Assembly (NCBI GenBank): GCA_035627675.1
Contig: DASPLH010000181.1
Coordinates: 1-6,340 of the forward strand
Length of the DNA stretch: 6,340 bases
Direction of reading: 5' to 3'
Source of the DNA: DASPLH01 sp035627675
GTDB taxonomy: Bacteria > Acidobacteriota > Terriglobia > Terriglobales > Acidobacteriaceae
Shown: positions 1 to 6,084 of the stretch, piece after piece
Layout: each line of letters opens with the position of its first letter
Position numbering within the stretch: the stretch's first letter is position 1
Notes under the pieces: model-generated
The model's input: the letters and a program-made list of their open reading frames with translations, nothing else
Database searches by the model: none
What the model was told of the DNA's origin: nothing
Position numbers and translations under genes: made by a program

Positions 1-70
1 CGAGGTTCCGTACGTGAGCTATGGGGCCAACGGGCTGGTCAGGCGCGTGGATGTGGTGGAGATCCGGTAG
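1..70 (+). CDS. C-terminal end of an unrecognised protein (partial)
   Basis: An open frame enters from the left edge (first full codon at position 2) and stops at TAG 68-70. It gives 22 residues, reading EVPYVSYGANGLVRRVDVVE followed by IR. The codons favour G or C at the third position, as in the neighbouring genes, and the stop is followed directly by a repeat-rich intergenic region, so a real gene end is likely. The alternating hydrophobic and charged residues suggest a terminal beta strand. I do not recognise the family from so short a tail. The gene converges on the M13 peptidase gene, and the hairpin at 220-243 could terminate both. Confidence 0.6.
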   Translation, partial: EVPYVSYGANGLVRRVDVVEIR

Positions 71-98
71 CCACGGATTTGAGCGGATGAACGCGGAT
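71..98. repeat. Short direct repeat: three CGGAT units at 10-bp spacing
   Basis: CGGAT occurs at 74-78, 84-88 and 94-98, exactly 10 bp apart, beginning 4 bp after the stop codon of the plus-strand gene. The wider string (CCACGGATTT, then GAGCGGATGA, then ACGCGGAT) resembles an intergenic sequence I recall as scattered through several high-GC bacterial genomes, including Acidobacteria. That resemblance is from memory and not verified. The repeat itself is directly visible. Confidence 0.55.
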
Positions 99-161
99 GC
101 GGCAACTGCCTAACACAGGTGCTTCGTTCAGCATTACACACGTCGCAGGCTGTGAGAACTA

Positions 162-201
162 CCCCACGTTAGCTCCGCCTTCGGCTCCGCGGAACGTGGG
201 G
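162..201. repeat. REP-like palindrome with a 9-bp perfect stem
   Basis: CCCCACGTT at 162-170 pairs perfectly with AACGTGGGG at 193-201. The 22-nt interior (171-192) can fold further: CCGC 175-178 with GCGG 189-192, or GCC/GGC around TTC at 177-185. The interior also holds a direct repeat of GCTCCGC (172-178 and 184-190). Neither strand has a T-tract after the stem, so it is not a classical intrinsic terminator. Its place between convergent genes and its GGGGCACCC tail fit a dispersed extragenic palindrome. It could also protect the 3' end of a transcript. Confidence 0.6.
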
Positions 202-217
202 CACCCTCAAACCAATG

Positions 218-246
218 AAAAGGCCTGCCTCGCGGCAGGCCTTCTT
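218..246 (-). terminator. Intrinsic terminator of the M13 peptidase gene, possibly bidirectional
   Basis: AAGGCCTGCC (220-229) and GGCAGGCCTT (234-243) form a perfect 10-bp stem around a 4-nt loop. Read on the minus strand, the GC-rich stem runs into TTTT (221-218) and then CATT. It begins about 20 nt after the peptidase stop codon (265-267), the expected position for its terminator. On the plus strand the stem is followed by CTTCTTCGTGTT, a weaker T-rich tail, so it may also stop transcription from the convergent gene ending at 70. Confidence 0.85.
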
Positions 247-264
247 CGTGTTCAGATAGAACGG

Positions 265-2310
265 CTACCAAACCTTGCAGACGTCCTCGGGAGCCATCGG
301 CTGGCCGGGCTTGCAGTTGAACGCCGTGCGGAACTCGGGTGAGTTCTGCACGGTGCCGATGGTGCGGTACTTGCCCGGCGAGTGCGGATCGATGAGCGCC
401 AGTTCGCGAGCGCGCTGGTCGGTCACGTTTTCGCACCACACCTGCGCGAAGCCGATGAAGAAGCGCTGCGCCGGGGTAAAGCCGTCGATGGGCTTCTCGG
501 CGTCGGCGCCCAACTGCTCCATGAGGGCCATGTAAGCGATCTTGAGACCGCCGTTGTCGGCCGTGTTTTCGCCCAGCGTCAGCTTGCCGTTGAGCTTCAC
601 GTCTCCGGCGGGATCGCTGACGGCGACGAAGTTGCCGTACTGGTTGGCGATGCACTCGGCGCGCTTCTCGAACTCGGGACCGTCTTTCGGCCCCCACCAG
701 TCGCGCAGGTTGCCGTCGCCGTCGAACTTGCGTCCCTGGTCGTCGAAGCCGTGGGTGATCTCGTGTCCGATGACGACGCCGATTGCGCCGTAGTTCACCG
801 AGTCATCGATGGAGTTGCTGAAGAACGGCGGCTGAAGGATTCCGGCCGGGAAGTTGATGTTGTTGTGCGACGAGCTGTAGTAGGCGTTGACGGTCGGGGG
901 AGTCATGCTCCACTCCTTCTTGTCGACCGGCTTGTTGACCTTGTTGTAGTTGCGGCGGACCTCGAAAGCTGCGCTGTTGCGGACGTTCTCGACCAGCGCG
1001 TTGCCGGTGATCTTGACCGAGCTGTAGTCCTTCCACTTCTCGGGATAGCCGATCTTCTGGGTGAACTTGGCGAGCTTGGCGTCGGCTGCCTTCTTCGTCT
1101 CGGCGCTCATCCATTCGAGCGTCTGGATGTCGTCACCCATGGACTTGCTGACGGCCTTGACGAGCACGTCCATGCGCTTCTTGGCGTCGGGCGGAAAAGC
1201 CTTCGCGACATAGAGCGGGCCGAGGGCTTCGCCGAGGTTCTGGTCGGTCAGGCGCGAGCAACGCTTCCAGCGCGCTTCGAGCTCCTTCTGGCCGGAGAGG
1301 TACTGTCCGTTGAAGCGGAAGCTCTCTTCCACGAACGGCTTGGAGAGCAGCATGGCCGAGGCGCGCAGGACCTTCCAGCGGAGGTAGGTCTTCCAGTCCT
1401 GGATGGAGATGGAATCGATGTAGCCGTTGAACTTCTTGATGTACTCGGGATTGCTGACGTTGACCTGGTCGAACTTCGCGATGCCGACGGTGTTGAAGTA
1501 CGCCTGGAAGTCGATGGCGGGCGCGAGCTGGGCAAGCTCGGCAGTCTTCATCTTGTGGTCGTGATTCCTGGGATCGCGGCGAGCGACACGGTCCATGTAG
1601 GCCTCGGCGAACTTCGTCTCGACGCCCATCACGGCCTTGGCGTCGGCGGCGGCCTGCTCCGGCTTCTCGCCCAGCAGTTCGAACATCTTCTGCACGTGTT
1701 CGAGGTACTTCGAGCGGGTTTCAGGGTGCTTGCCCTTGTCGCTGATGTAGTAGTCGCGGTCTCCTAGCGAGATGCCGCCCTGGTCGACATCGGCGATGTT
1801 CATGGTGGCGTCGTGAAGATCGGGTCCAACGGCGAAGTTGAAGCCCGTCGGGATTCCACGCGTGCGGAGATGTGCCATGACGTCGAGCAGTTGCTGCTTG
1901 TTCGTGATCTTGCCGATCCGGTCGAACTCGGCCTGGAGAGGCTTGGCGCCAAGAGCGTCGACGGTCTTCTCGTCCATGCAGGCCGAGTAGAAGTCGCCCA
2001 CCTTCTGCTCCAGCTCGTTGCGGTCCTTCTTCTTCGAGACCTCTTCGAGGATTTCGTGGAGGACGTTGACGTTGTACTCGAGAAGCTCGTCAAAGCGCCC
2101 GTAGCGGGACTTGTCGGCCGGGATCGGATGCGTCTTGCGCCACGTGCCGCAGGCGTACTGGTAGAAGTCTTCGCACGGGTTGACCGTGGTATCCATCGCG
2201 GCCTTGTCGAAGCTCACGGGAGCTTGCGTCACGGGAGCAACGGGTGCGGTTTGTGCAACAGCAGCGGCGGAGGCGAGCAGGACTACAGCCAGGGACTTCC
2301 AAGCGCGCAT
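265..2310 (-). CDS. Secreted M13-family (neprilysin-like) zinc metallopeptidase
   Basis: A 681-residue protein, full length for family M13, predicted to be an exported zinc endopeptidase or oligopeptidase acting on short peptides. Residues 1-19 look like a Sec signal peptide (basic start, hydrophobic core, AVA before Gln20); there is no lipobox Cys. The M13 N-terminal domain spans about 45-425 and the catalytic domain about 475-678. Visible motifs are NAYY 475-478, HEITH 516-520 (zinc ligands His516 and His520, catalytic Glu517) and ENTAD 581-585 (third ligand Glu581, Asp585). His643 and Arg649 match the substrate and transition-state residues of neprilysin. All eight cysteines match its four conserved disulfides, and the protein ends in the typical CxVW. 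The ATG is well placed after GAGGAA at 2320-2325. Its substrate is unknown. The terminator at 218-246 ends the transcript. The family call is very secure. Confidence 0.97.
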   Translation of the reverse strand: MRAWKSLAVVLLASAAAVAQTAPVAPVTQAPVSFDKAAMDTTVNPCEDFYQYACGTWRKTHPIPADKSRYGRFDELLEYNVNVLHEILEEVSKKKDRNELEQKVGDFYSACMDEKTVDALGAKPLQAEFDRIGKITNKQQLLDVMAHLRTRGIPTGFNFAVGPDLHDATMNIADVDQGGISLGDRDYYISDKGKHPETRSKYLEHVQKMFELLGEKPEQAAADAKAVMGVETKFAEAYMDRVARRDPRNHDHKMKTAELAQLAPAIDFQAYFNTVGIAKFDQVNVSNPEYIKKFNGYIDSISIQDWKTYLRWKVLRASAMLLSKPFVEESFRFNGQYLSGQKELEARWKRCSRLTDQNLGEALGPLYVAKAFPPDAKKRMDVLVKAVSKSMGDDIQTLEWMSAETKKAADAKLAKFTQKIGYPEKWKDYSSVKITGNALVENVRNSAAFEVRRNYNKVNKPVDKKEWSMTPPTVNAYYSSSHNNINFPAGILQPPFFSNSIDDSVNYGAIGVVIGHEITHGFDDQGRKFDGDGNLRDWWGPKDGPEFEKRAECIANQYGNFVAVSDPAGDVKLNGKLTLGENTADNGGLKIAYMALMEQLGADAEKPIDGFTPAQRFFIGFAQVWCENVTDQRARELALIDPHSPGKYRTIGTVQNSPEFRTAFNCKPGQPMAPEDVCKVW

Positions 2311-2319
2311 AGAAGCAAT

Positions 2320-2325
2320 TTCCTC
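2320..2325 (-). promoter_or_regulatory. Ribosome binding site of the M13 peptidase gene
   Basis: Minus-strand GAGGAA lies 9 nt upstream of the ATG at 2308-2310. It supports this start, which in turn gives a complete signal peptide. Confidence 0.75.
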
Positions 2326-2410
2326 GTGTGGGGAACTGGTGAACTCTCCGGCGAGCCCATGGAGAGCGCAAGGTTAGACGGAGTTGAACAACGTAAGTTA
2401 GCAAAAGGCA

Positions 2411-2470
2411 GTTTCCAGTCTCGAGTTTCAAGTTCAAGCAAAGGCAAGACTGGAAGCTCGAGACTGAAAC
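2411..2470. repeat. Long imperfect inverted repeat between the MCE and peptidase genes
   Basis: The left arm 2411-2429 (GTTTCCAGTCTCGAGTTTC) is nearly the reverse complement of the right arm 2453-2470 (GAAGCTCGAGACTGAAAC), with one mismatch that is a G-U wobble in plus-strand RNA and one bulged base. The loop is 23 nt. Each arm has the self-complementary CTCGAG at its centre, and variants of TCGAGTTTC recur nearby (TCAAGTTC 2428-2435, GAAACTCGAAAC 2466-2477). The element starts about 10 nt after the MCE stop codon, so it lies in that gene's 3' untranslated region and upstream of the peptidase gene. On the minus strand the stem is followed by TGCCTTTTGC, at best a weak terminator tail. It may be a dispersed repeat, a transcript-end stabiliser or a protein-binding palindrome. 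Confidence 0.6.
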
Positions 2471-2480
2471 TCGAAACTAC

Positions 2481-3560
2481 TTAGAAAATGCGGAAGCGGA
2501 TCGTCAGGTAACGCTTCGGGTTCTCGCGAATGGCCTGCACGAGGGTGCGCGTCTCGACCAGCATCTGGTCCACGTTGTTGTACACCGATGGGTCGCGCAA
2601 CAGCCTGCCCGCACTGCCCTCGCCCGCCTCCAGGCGCCCGGCAATGGCGTTCAGCTTGGTCATCGTGTCGTCAAGCTTGCGGGCGAACTCGGGGTCGCGG
2701 GCGAACTTGCCCAACGCGCCTTCGCCGCGGTTGATGCCGTCCATCAACTGGTTGGCCTTGGCGATCGTCTGGTTGGCGTTGTTATAGAGCGCCGGGTCCT
2801 TCATGAACTTGCCGAGCGTTCCCTCGCCGCGCTCCACCTGGTCCATGACCCGGTTCAACTTGTCGATGGATTCGTTGGCGCGCGCATAAAGACCGTCATC
2901 CTTCAGCAGCTTGCCGATACTTCCACGTCCGCTGTTGATGTCGTTGAGGATCGACTGCATCTGCTGAACGGAGGCATTGAGATTGTTGTAGAGCTGCTTG
3001 TCGTAGATGAGCTTGCCGACGGAGCCCTGCGCGTTCTCGACCGCCGCCATGATGCGGTCGGCGCGGTTCAGCAAAGCATTGACGTTCTGCAATGTGGATT
3101 GCGAGGAGCGGACGACGTCGGTGATGTCGGGCACGTCCTTGGCCGCGAGGGTATCGCCATCGGCGATGGTCGCGCCCTTGGCAGCGGTACTGTCAAGATC
3201 GACATAGGTCTCGCCTAGGACACCGGCGGTTGCGAGCTGGACAACCGTGTCTTTTTTGATGAACTGGTGGTAGGCGTTCTTGGTGCTGATCCGCATCGAG
3301 ACTTCCACGGGGGTCACACCGTGACCGGGGACGACGCGAATGGCCGTGACATTGCCGACGTCCACGCCTTGCAGGCGAACGGGAGCGCCCGTGCGGAGCC
3401 CACCCGCGTTATCAACGTAGGTGAACACCGTCAGCTTCCGGGTGAAAAGACCCGTCGTGCCGGTCATGAGAAAGATCAGTACTGCCAGCGTGATGCTGGC
3501 TACGATAACCGTGATTCCTACGCGTAACTGGGACCAGCGAACCTGTTTTTGGCTAGGCAC
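2481..3560 (-). CDS. MCE (MlaD-type) lipid-transport protein with five 34-residue C-terminal repeats
   Basis: A 359-residue protein with a short cytoplasmic start, one transmembrane segment at about 13-33 and a periplasmic MCE domain at about 41-122. The MCE core is visible as GLRTGAPVRLQGVDVGNV (54-71) and LGETYVDL (115-122). MCE proteins usually form hexameric rings that carry phospholipids or other lipids between inner and outer membrane with an MlaE/MlaF-type ABC transporter; neither partner is in this window. Residues 177-346 are five consecutive repeats of exactly 34 residues, each opening with G-x-G-x-x-G-(K/R) and continuing D-x-x-(L/F/V)-Y-N-N-like into an amphipathic helix. This suggests a helical tube or rod extending the ring. 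The start is GTG: the frame has a stop (TAG 3576-3578) six codons upstream and no other start codon between. A G-run at 3564-3569 is the only Shine-Dalgarno-like sequence and lies close to the start. Family is secure; cargo is unknown. Confidence 0.93.
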   Translation of the reverse strand: MPSQKQVRWSQLRVGITVIVASITLAVLIFLMTGTTGLFTRKLTVFTYVDNAGGLRTGAPVRLQGVDVGNVTAIRVVPGHGVTPVEVSMRISTKNAYHQFIKKDTVVQLATAGVLGETYVDLDSTAAKGATIADGDTLAAKDVPDITDVVRSSQSTLQNVNALLNRADRIMAAVENAQGSVGKLIYDKQLYNNLNASVQQMQSILNDINSGRGSIGKLLKDDGLYARANESIDKLNRVMDQVERGEGTLGKFMKDPALYNNANQTIAKANQLMDGINRGEGALGKFARDPEFARKLDDTMTKLNAIAGRLEAGEGSAGRLLRDPSVYNNVDQMLVETRTLVQAIRENPKRYLTIRFRIF

Positions 3561-3605
3561 CTTCCCCCCGTTGCGCTACGTCGTATGCCATGGTGTAAGC
3601 AGCGA

Positions 3606-3635
3606 ATCATAACAGATGAAATGGGCCTGAGTCGT
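3606..3635 (-). promoter_or_regulatory. Candidate sigma-70-type promoter for the MCE gene
   Basis: On the minus strand TATGAT (3606-3611) matches five of six bases of the -10 consensus and lies about 45 nt upstream of the GTG start. An 18-bp spacer separates it from ACGACT (3630-3635), which matches the -35 consensus only at the GAC core. The AT-rich patch around the -10 element stands out in an otherwise GC-rich 129-bp gap. The -35 element is weak, so this is tentative. Confidence 0.35.
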
Positions 3636-3689
3636 GCCGCCGCGCGCATTGCAGATTGCCGATGCCTCTGGTCCCCGGACCGATCGCGC

Positions 3690-6080
3690 CTAGGATGACG
3701 CGCGCGGTTCGGAGGCCAGGACACGGCTGCACAGGGCGGCGGCCAGGTAAGCGGACGCGCCGGCGAGGGTTGCCGCGACCAGTCCCCATTGCAGGGCTAT
3801 GACGATGGCCAGGACCGAACCGAGGACGCTCGCCGCAGCGTTCAGCGCCCAGGCCCACTCGACGGCTGCACGGTCCGCCGGCAGGCCGGCAAGCGCCCGC
3901 AGACCGGTCGGGAACGGCATCCCCATGAAGAACCCCAGGGGCACGAGCAGGACGCACGCGAGGACGAGTTTCCCGGCGAGCGGCCAGCCGACGACGGCAT
4001 TCAGGAGCCAGGGCACCGCCCACGCGTAGAACGAAATGGCGGTGGCAATGGCTGCGGCGGTCTTCCACACCCCGGCGGGTTGGGCTATGAACCGTCGGGA
4101 CACGAGGCTTCCCAGGCCACTCGAGAGCAGCATGAGGAAGACAACGACGGTCAGCGCGTAGGCCGGGTGTCCGAGGAACAGGACGAAGCGCTGGATGAAA
4201 GCAATCTCGACGACGATGTAGCCGAGGCCCACGAGAACGAAGTAGAGCAGCGCGGGGACTCCGACGTCGCGCGCCGGCGCGTGCAGCGCCATGGGTCCGA
4301 CCAGAAACAGGGTGACCGCCGCGAGCGAAAGCAGCAGCACGATGCCGAGGACCGCAATGCCCATGTTGACCTTCCAGTCGATGCCGCGGCCGGGAGCGCC
4401 GGAAAAAATCTCCTTCAGCTTGATGTTGAAGAAGAAGAACGGCGCGTTGTCGTACACGGGCGAGACGTCGAAGCGGTACTTCTGGGCGAAGCCCTCAGGG
4501 TCGTTGCTGACCAGCAGGGCCGTGAACGGGTTCCACCGCGCGCGAGAATCGACCGGCGGGACACCTGCGCTCTCGGCGCGATCGTGAGGAGAGTAGATGA
4601 GCGAGAGGTTCGGGTGCGAACGGATGTGCCGGAAGATGCGCTGCTCTTCGTCGCGGGTGAAGGGCGACTTCTTGGCCAGTACGAGCACGGGGCGTCCGTC
4701 GGTGTTGAGCGCGCCATCGGAGAGCACAATCAGATTCATGCTGGGGTCGGACTGTCCGATACGGTGAAGGGCCGCGACGGCGTTCGAGACCACGCGCAGG
4801 GCTTCGCGGGGGTGCGCGAATTCCCAGCGGGTGATGGCCAGCATGCCGTCGGGCTTGAGCTTGGCGAAATACTCGAGGAAGGCTTCGACGGTATAGAGAT
4901 TGTTTTCGCTGAGCGCGAACGCCCCGGCGGCGGTGGAGGCCCAGGTGTCCACCAGCGTCATCTGCACGACGTCGAACTGTTCGGTGGTCTGGCGGATGTA
5001 GGAACGCCCATCGCCGGTGTGGATGCGCACGTCCGGACGCAGGTAGAGGCCTTTCGAGTATTCCGCATACAACTCGCGCATGATGTCGCGGGTGATGATC
5101 GGGTTGATCTCGATGCCGGTCACGGTGGCGTTGCCGTTGGCCAGTGCGCGAAGCACGTCCACCCCGCCGCCGGGGCCGATGACGGCGTAGTGGCCATCGG
5201 GACGAAGCACGTTGACGGCCGAGGGCACGGCGGACATCAGGTTGCGCTCCCACTCGGTGCCGTGCCACTGCTTGGGATCGACGCCCATGATGTACGTGTT
5301 CGCGTCGGCGTCGATGACGATGACCTTGCCGCCGTTCTCCTCCCGGTCCACCTCGACGCGGGAGATGGCGTTCCAGCGGGCGAACTCGACCTTGCTGTGA
5401 TCGCGCGCCGCTCCCTTGGCAAAACGGATGTCGAACCATCGGCCCTGGTGGTTGAGGATCACGACAATCAACAGAACGGTGACGAGTGCCGTTGCGAGTA
5501 GATCGAGCGCCCGGTTTCGGGTCCACAGGATCGCCGCCACGGCGAGCGCAAGCGCCGAACACAGGATGGCGTTGGGAGCACCGATGAGGTTGAGCAACGG
5601 CACGACCGCGAGACACGCCAGCGCGCCTCCGGCGAGATCGGCGGCGTAGAGCTGCGGGATGGCCGCGCCCGGCCGCGAGAAGACGACCGAAAGCACCAGT
5701 CCCACGCAGAGGAACGGAAGCGCCGACGCCACGTACACGATGCTGAGCTGGGCGAACGTTGCCCACGTGAGTTCCAGCGGCACCCTGGCGTTCAGGATTA
5801 CGGCCAGTGCAAGTACGGTCAGCAGGGCAGCGGCGATGGAAGCGGCGGCCGTGAGGATCGAAGGGTCGCGACGCGACAGTGCAGGGCGGTACAGGAACGC
5901 GAGCACGCCGCCGGCCCCGAGTCCGAGCAGGGCGACCGAGATCGCGAGAAACGCGAAGTGGTAGAAGAGCACGACCGAAAACAGGCGCGTGAGCGAGAGT
6001 TCCAGCAGGAGGGCGGCGAACGTCACCGCGCCGAGGGCGGTGCGGATGCGGGCGGCGGAATGGGGCTGCGCGACCGGCAA
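3690..6080 (-). CDS. Multi-pass membrane protein with a central spermidine-synthase-like domain
   Basis: A 796-residue inner-membrane protein in three parts. About seven hydrophobic segments lie in 14-209 and about seven more in 571-788, flanking a soluble domain at about 215-560. That domain has a SAM-methyltransferase/aminopropyltransferase fold: a glycine-rich loop GPGGGVD at 302-308, the acidic strand end GIEINP 322-327 (Glu324) and GDGRSYI 356-362. It ends with PVYDNAPFFFF (541-551). Membrane-fused spermidine-synthase-like proteins are widespread and mostly uncharacterised. By hand alignment to spermidine synthase (FDVI-x-x-D-S-T-D), FDVVQMTLVD (369-378) has Thr375 in place of the first catalytic Asp and keeps only the second, Asp378. 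Genuine spermidine synthesis is therefore doubtful. The start is TTG: the frame closes upstream at 6108-6110, no other start lies between, and GAGGG at 6089-6093 is 8 nt away. It follows acpS by 4 nt, so the two are probably co-transcribed. The reaction is unknown. Confidence 0.88.
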   Translation of the reverse strand: MPVAQPHSAARIRTALGAVTFAALLLELSLTRLFSVVLFYHFAFLAISVALLGLGAGGVLAFLYRPALSRRDPSILTAAASIAAALLTVLALAVILNARVPLELTWATFAQLSIVYVASALPFLCVGLVLSVVFSRPGAAIPQLYAADLAGGALACLAVVPLLNLIGAPNAILCSALALAVAAILWTRNRALDLLATALVTVLLIVVILNHQGRWFDIRFAKGAARDHSKVEFARWNAISRVEVDREENGGKVIVIDADANTYIMGVDPKQWHGTEWERNLMSAVPSAVNVLRPDGHYAVIGPGGGVDVLRALANGNATVTGIEINPIITRDIMRELYAEYSKGLYLRPDVRIHTGDGRSYIRQTTEQFDVVQMTLVDTWASTAAGAFALSENNLYTVEAFLEYFAKLKPDGMLAITRWEFAHPREALRVVSNAVAALHRIGQSDPSMNLIVLSDGALNTDGRPVLVLAKKSPFTRDEEQRIFRHIRSHPNLSLIYSPHDRAESAGVPPVDSRARWNPFTALLVSNDPEGFAQKYRFDVSPVYDNAPFFFFNIKLKEIFSGAPGRGIDWKVNMGIAVLGIVLLLSLAAVTLFLVGPMALHAPARDVGVPALLYFVLVGLGYIVVEIAFIQRFVLFLGHPAYALTVVVFLMLLSSGLGSLVSRRFIAQPAGVWKTAAAIATAISFYAWAVPWLLNAVVGWPLAGKLVLACVLLVPLGFFMGMPFPTGLRALAGLPADRAAVEWAWALNAAASVLGSVLAIVIALQWGLVAATLAGASAYLAAALCSRVLASEPRASS

Positions 6081-6084
6081 TCGG

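Noticed and set aside
97..342. An 81-codon plus-strand open frame through the convergent intergenic region.
   Set aside because: It runs across the palindrome, the terminator and into the end of the peptidase gene, has no ribosome binding site and shows no protein-like composition.
382..1767. A 461-codon open frame on the plus strand, antisense to the peptidase gene.
   Set aside because: Its translation is low-complexity, rich in V, L, D, G and R, with no recognisable domain. It mirrors the codon bias of the strongly supported M13 gene on the other strand.
2344..2410. Possible promoter and a small hairpin (CTCTCC 2344-2349 with GGAGAG 2361-2366) upstream of the peptidase gene.
   Set aside because: TCTAAC-like and TTGCTA-like hexamers occur, but their spacing is about 20 bp and both match poorly; the 6-bp stem with an 11-nt loop is within chance expectation.
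2489..2515. C-terminal residues YLTIRFRIF of the MCE protein as an outer-membrane beta-barrel targeting signal.
   Set aside because: The terminal Phe fits, but the hydrophobic residues fall at even positions from the end (-2, -4, -6, -8) instead of the required -3, -5, -7, and the protein has an inner-membrane anchor.
3553..3591. A 12-residue minus-strand reading frame (ATG at 3589-3591) overlapping the GTG start of the MCE gene, possibly a leader peptide.
   Set aside because: It has no Shine-Dalgarno sequence and no attenuator-like codon run or alternative hairpins; an ATG this close upstream can occur by chance.
3670..3681. GGTCC-CC-GGACC palindrome just downstream of the membrane protein gene, considered as a terminator.
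   Set aside because: The usable stem is only about 4 bp once a loop is allowed, and no T-tract follows on the minus strand.
3789..5501. A 570-codon open frame on the plus strand, antisense to the membrane protein gene.
   Set aside because: Its translation is dominated by charged residues, G, H and Q without domain structure. The opposite strand encodes a clear protein with SAM-fold motifs and membrane segments, so this is a GC-bias shadow.
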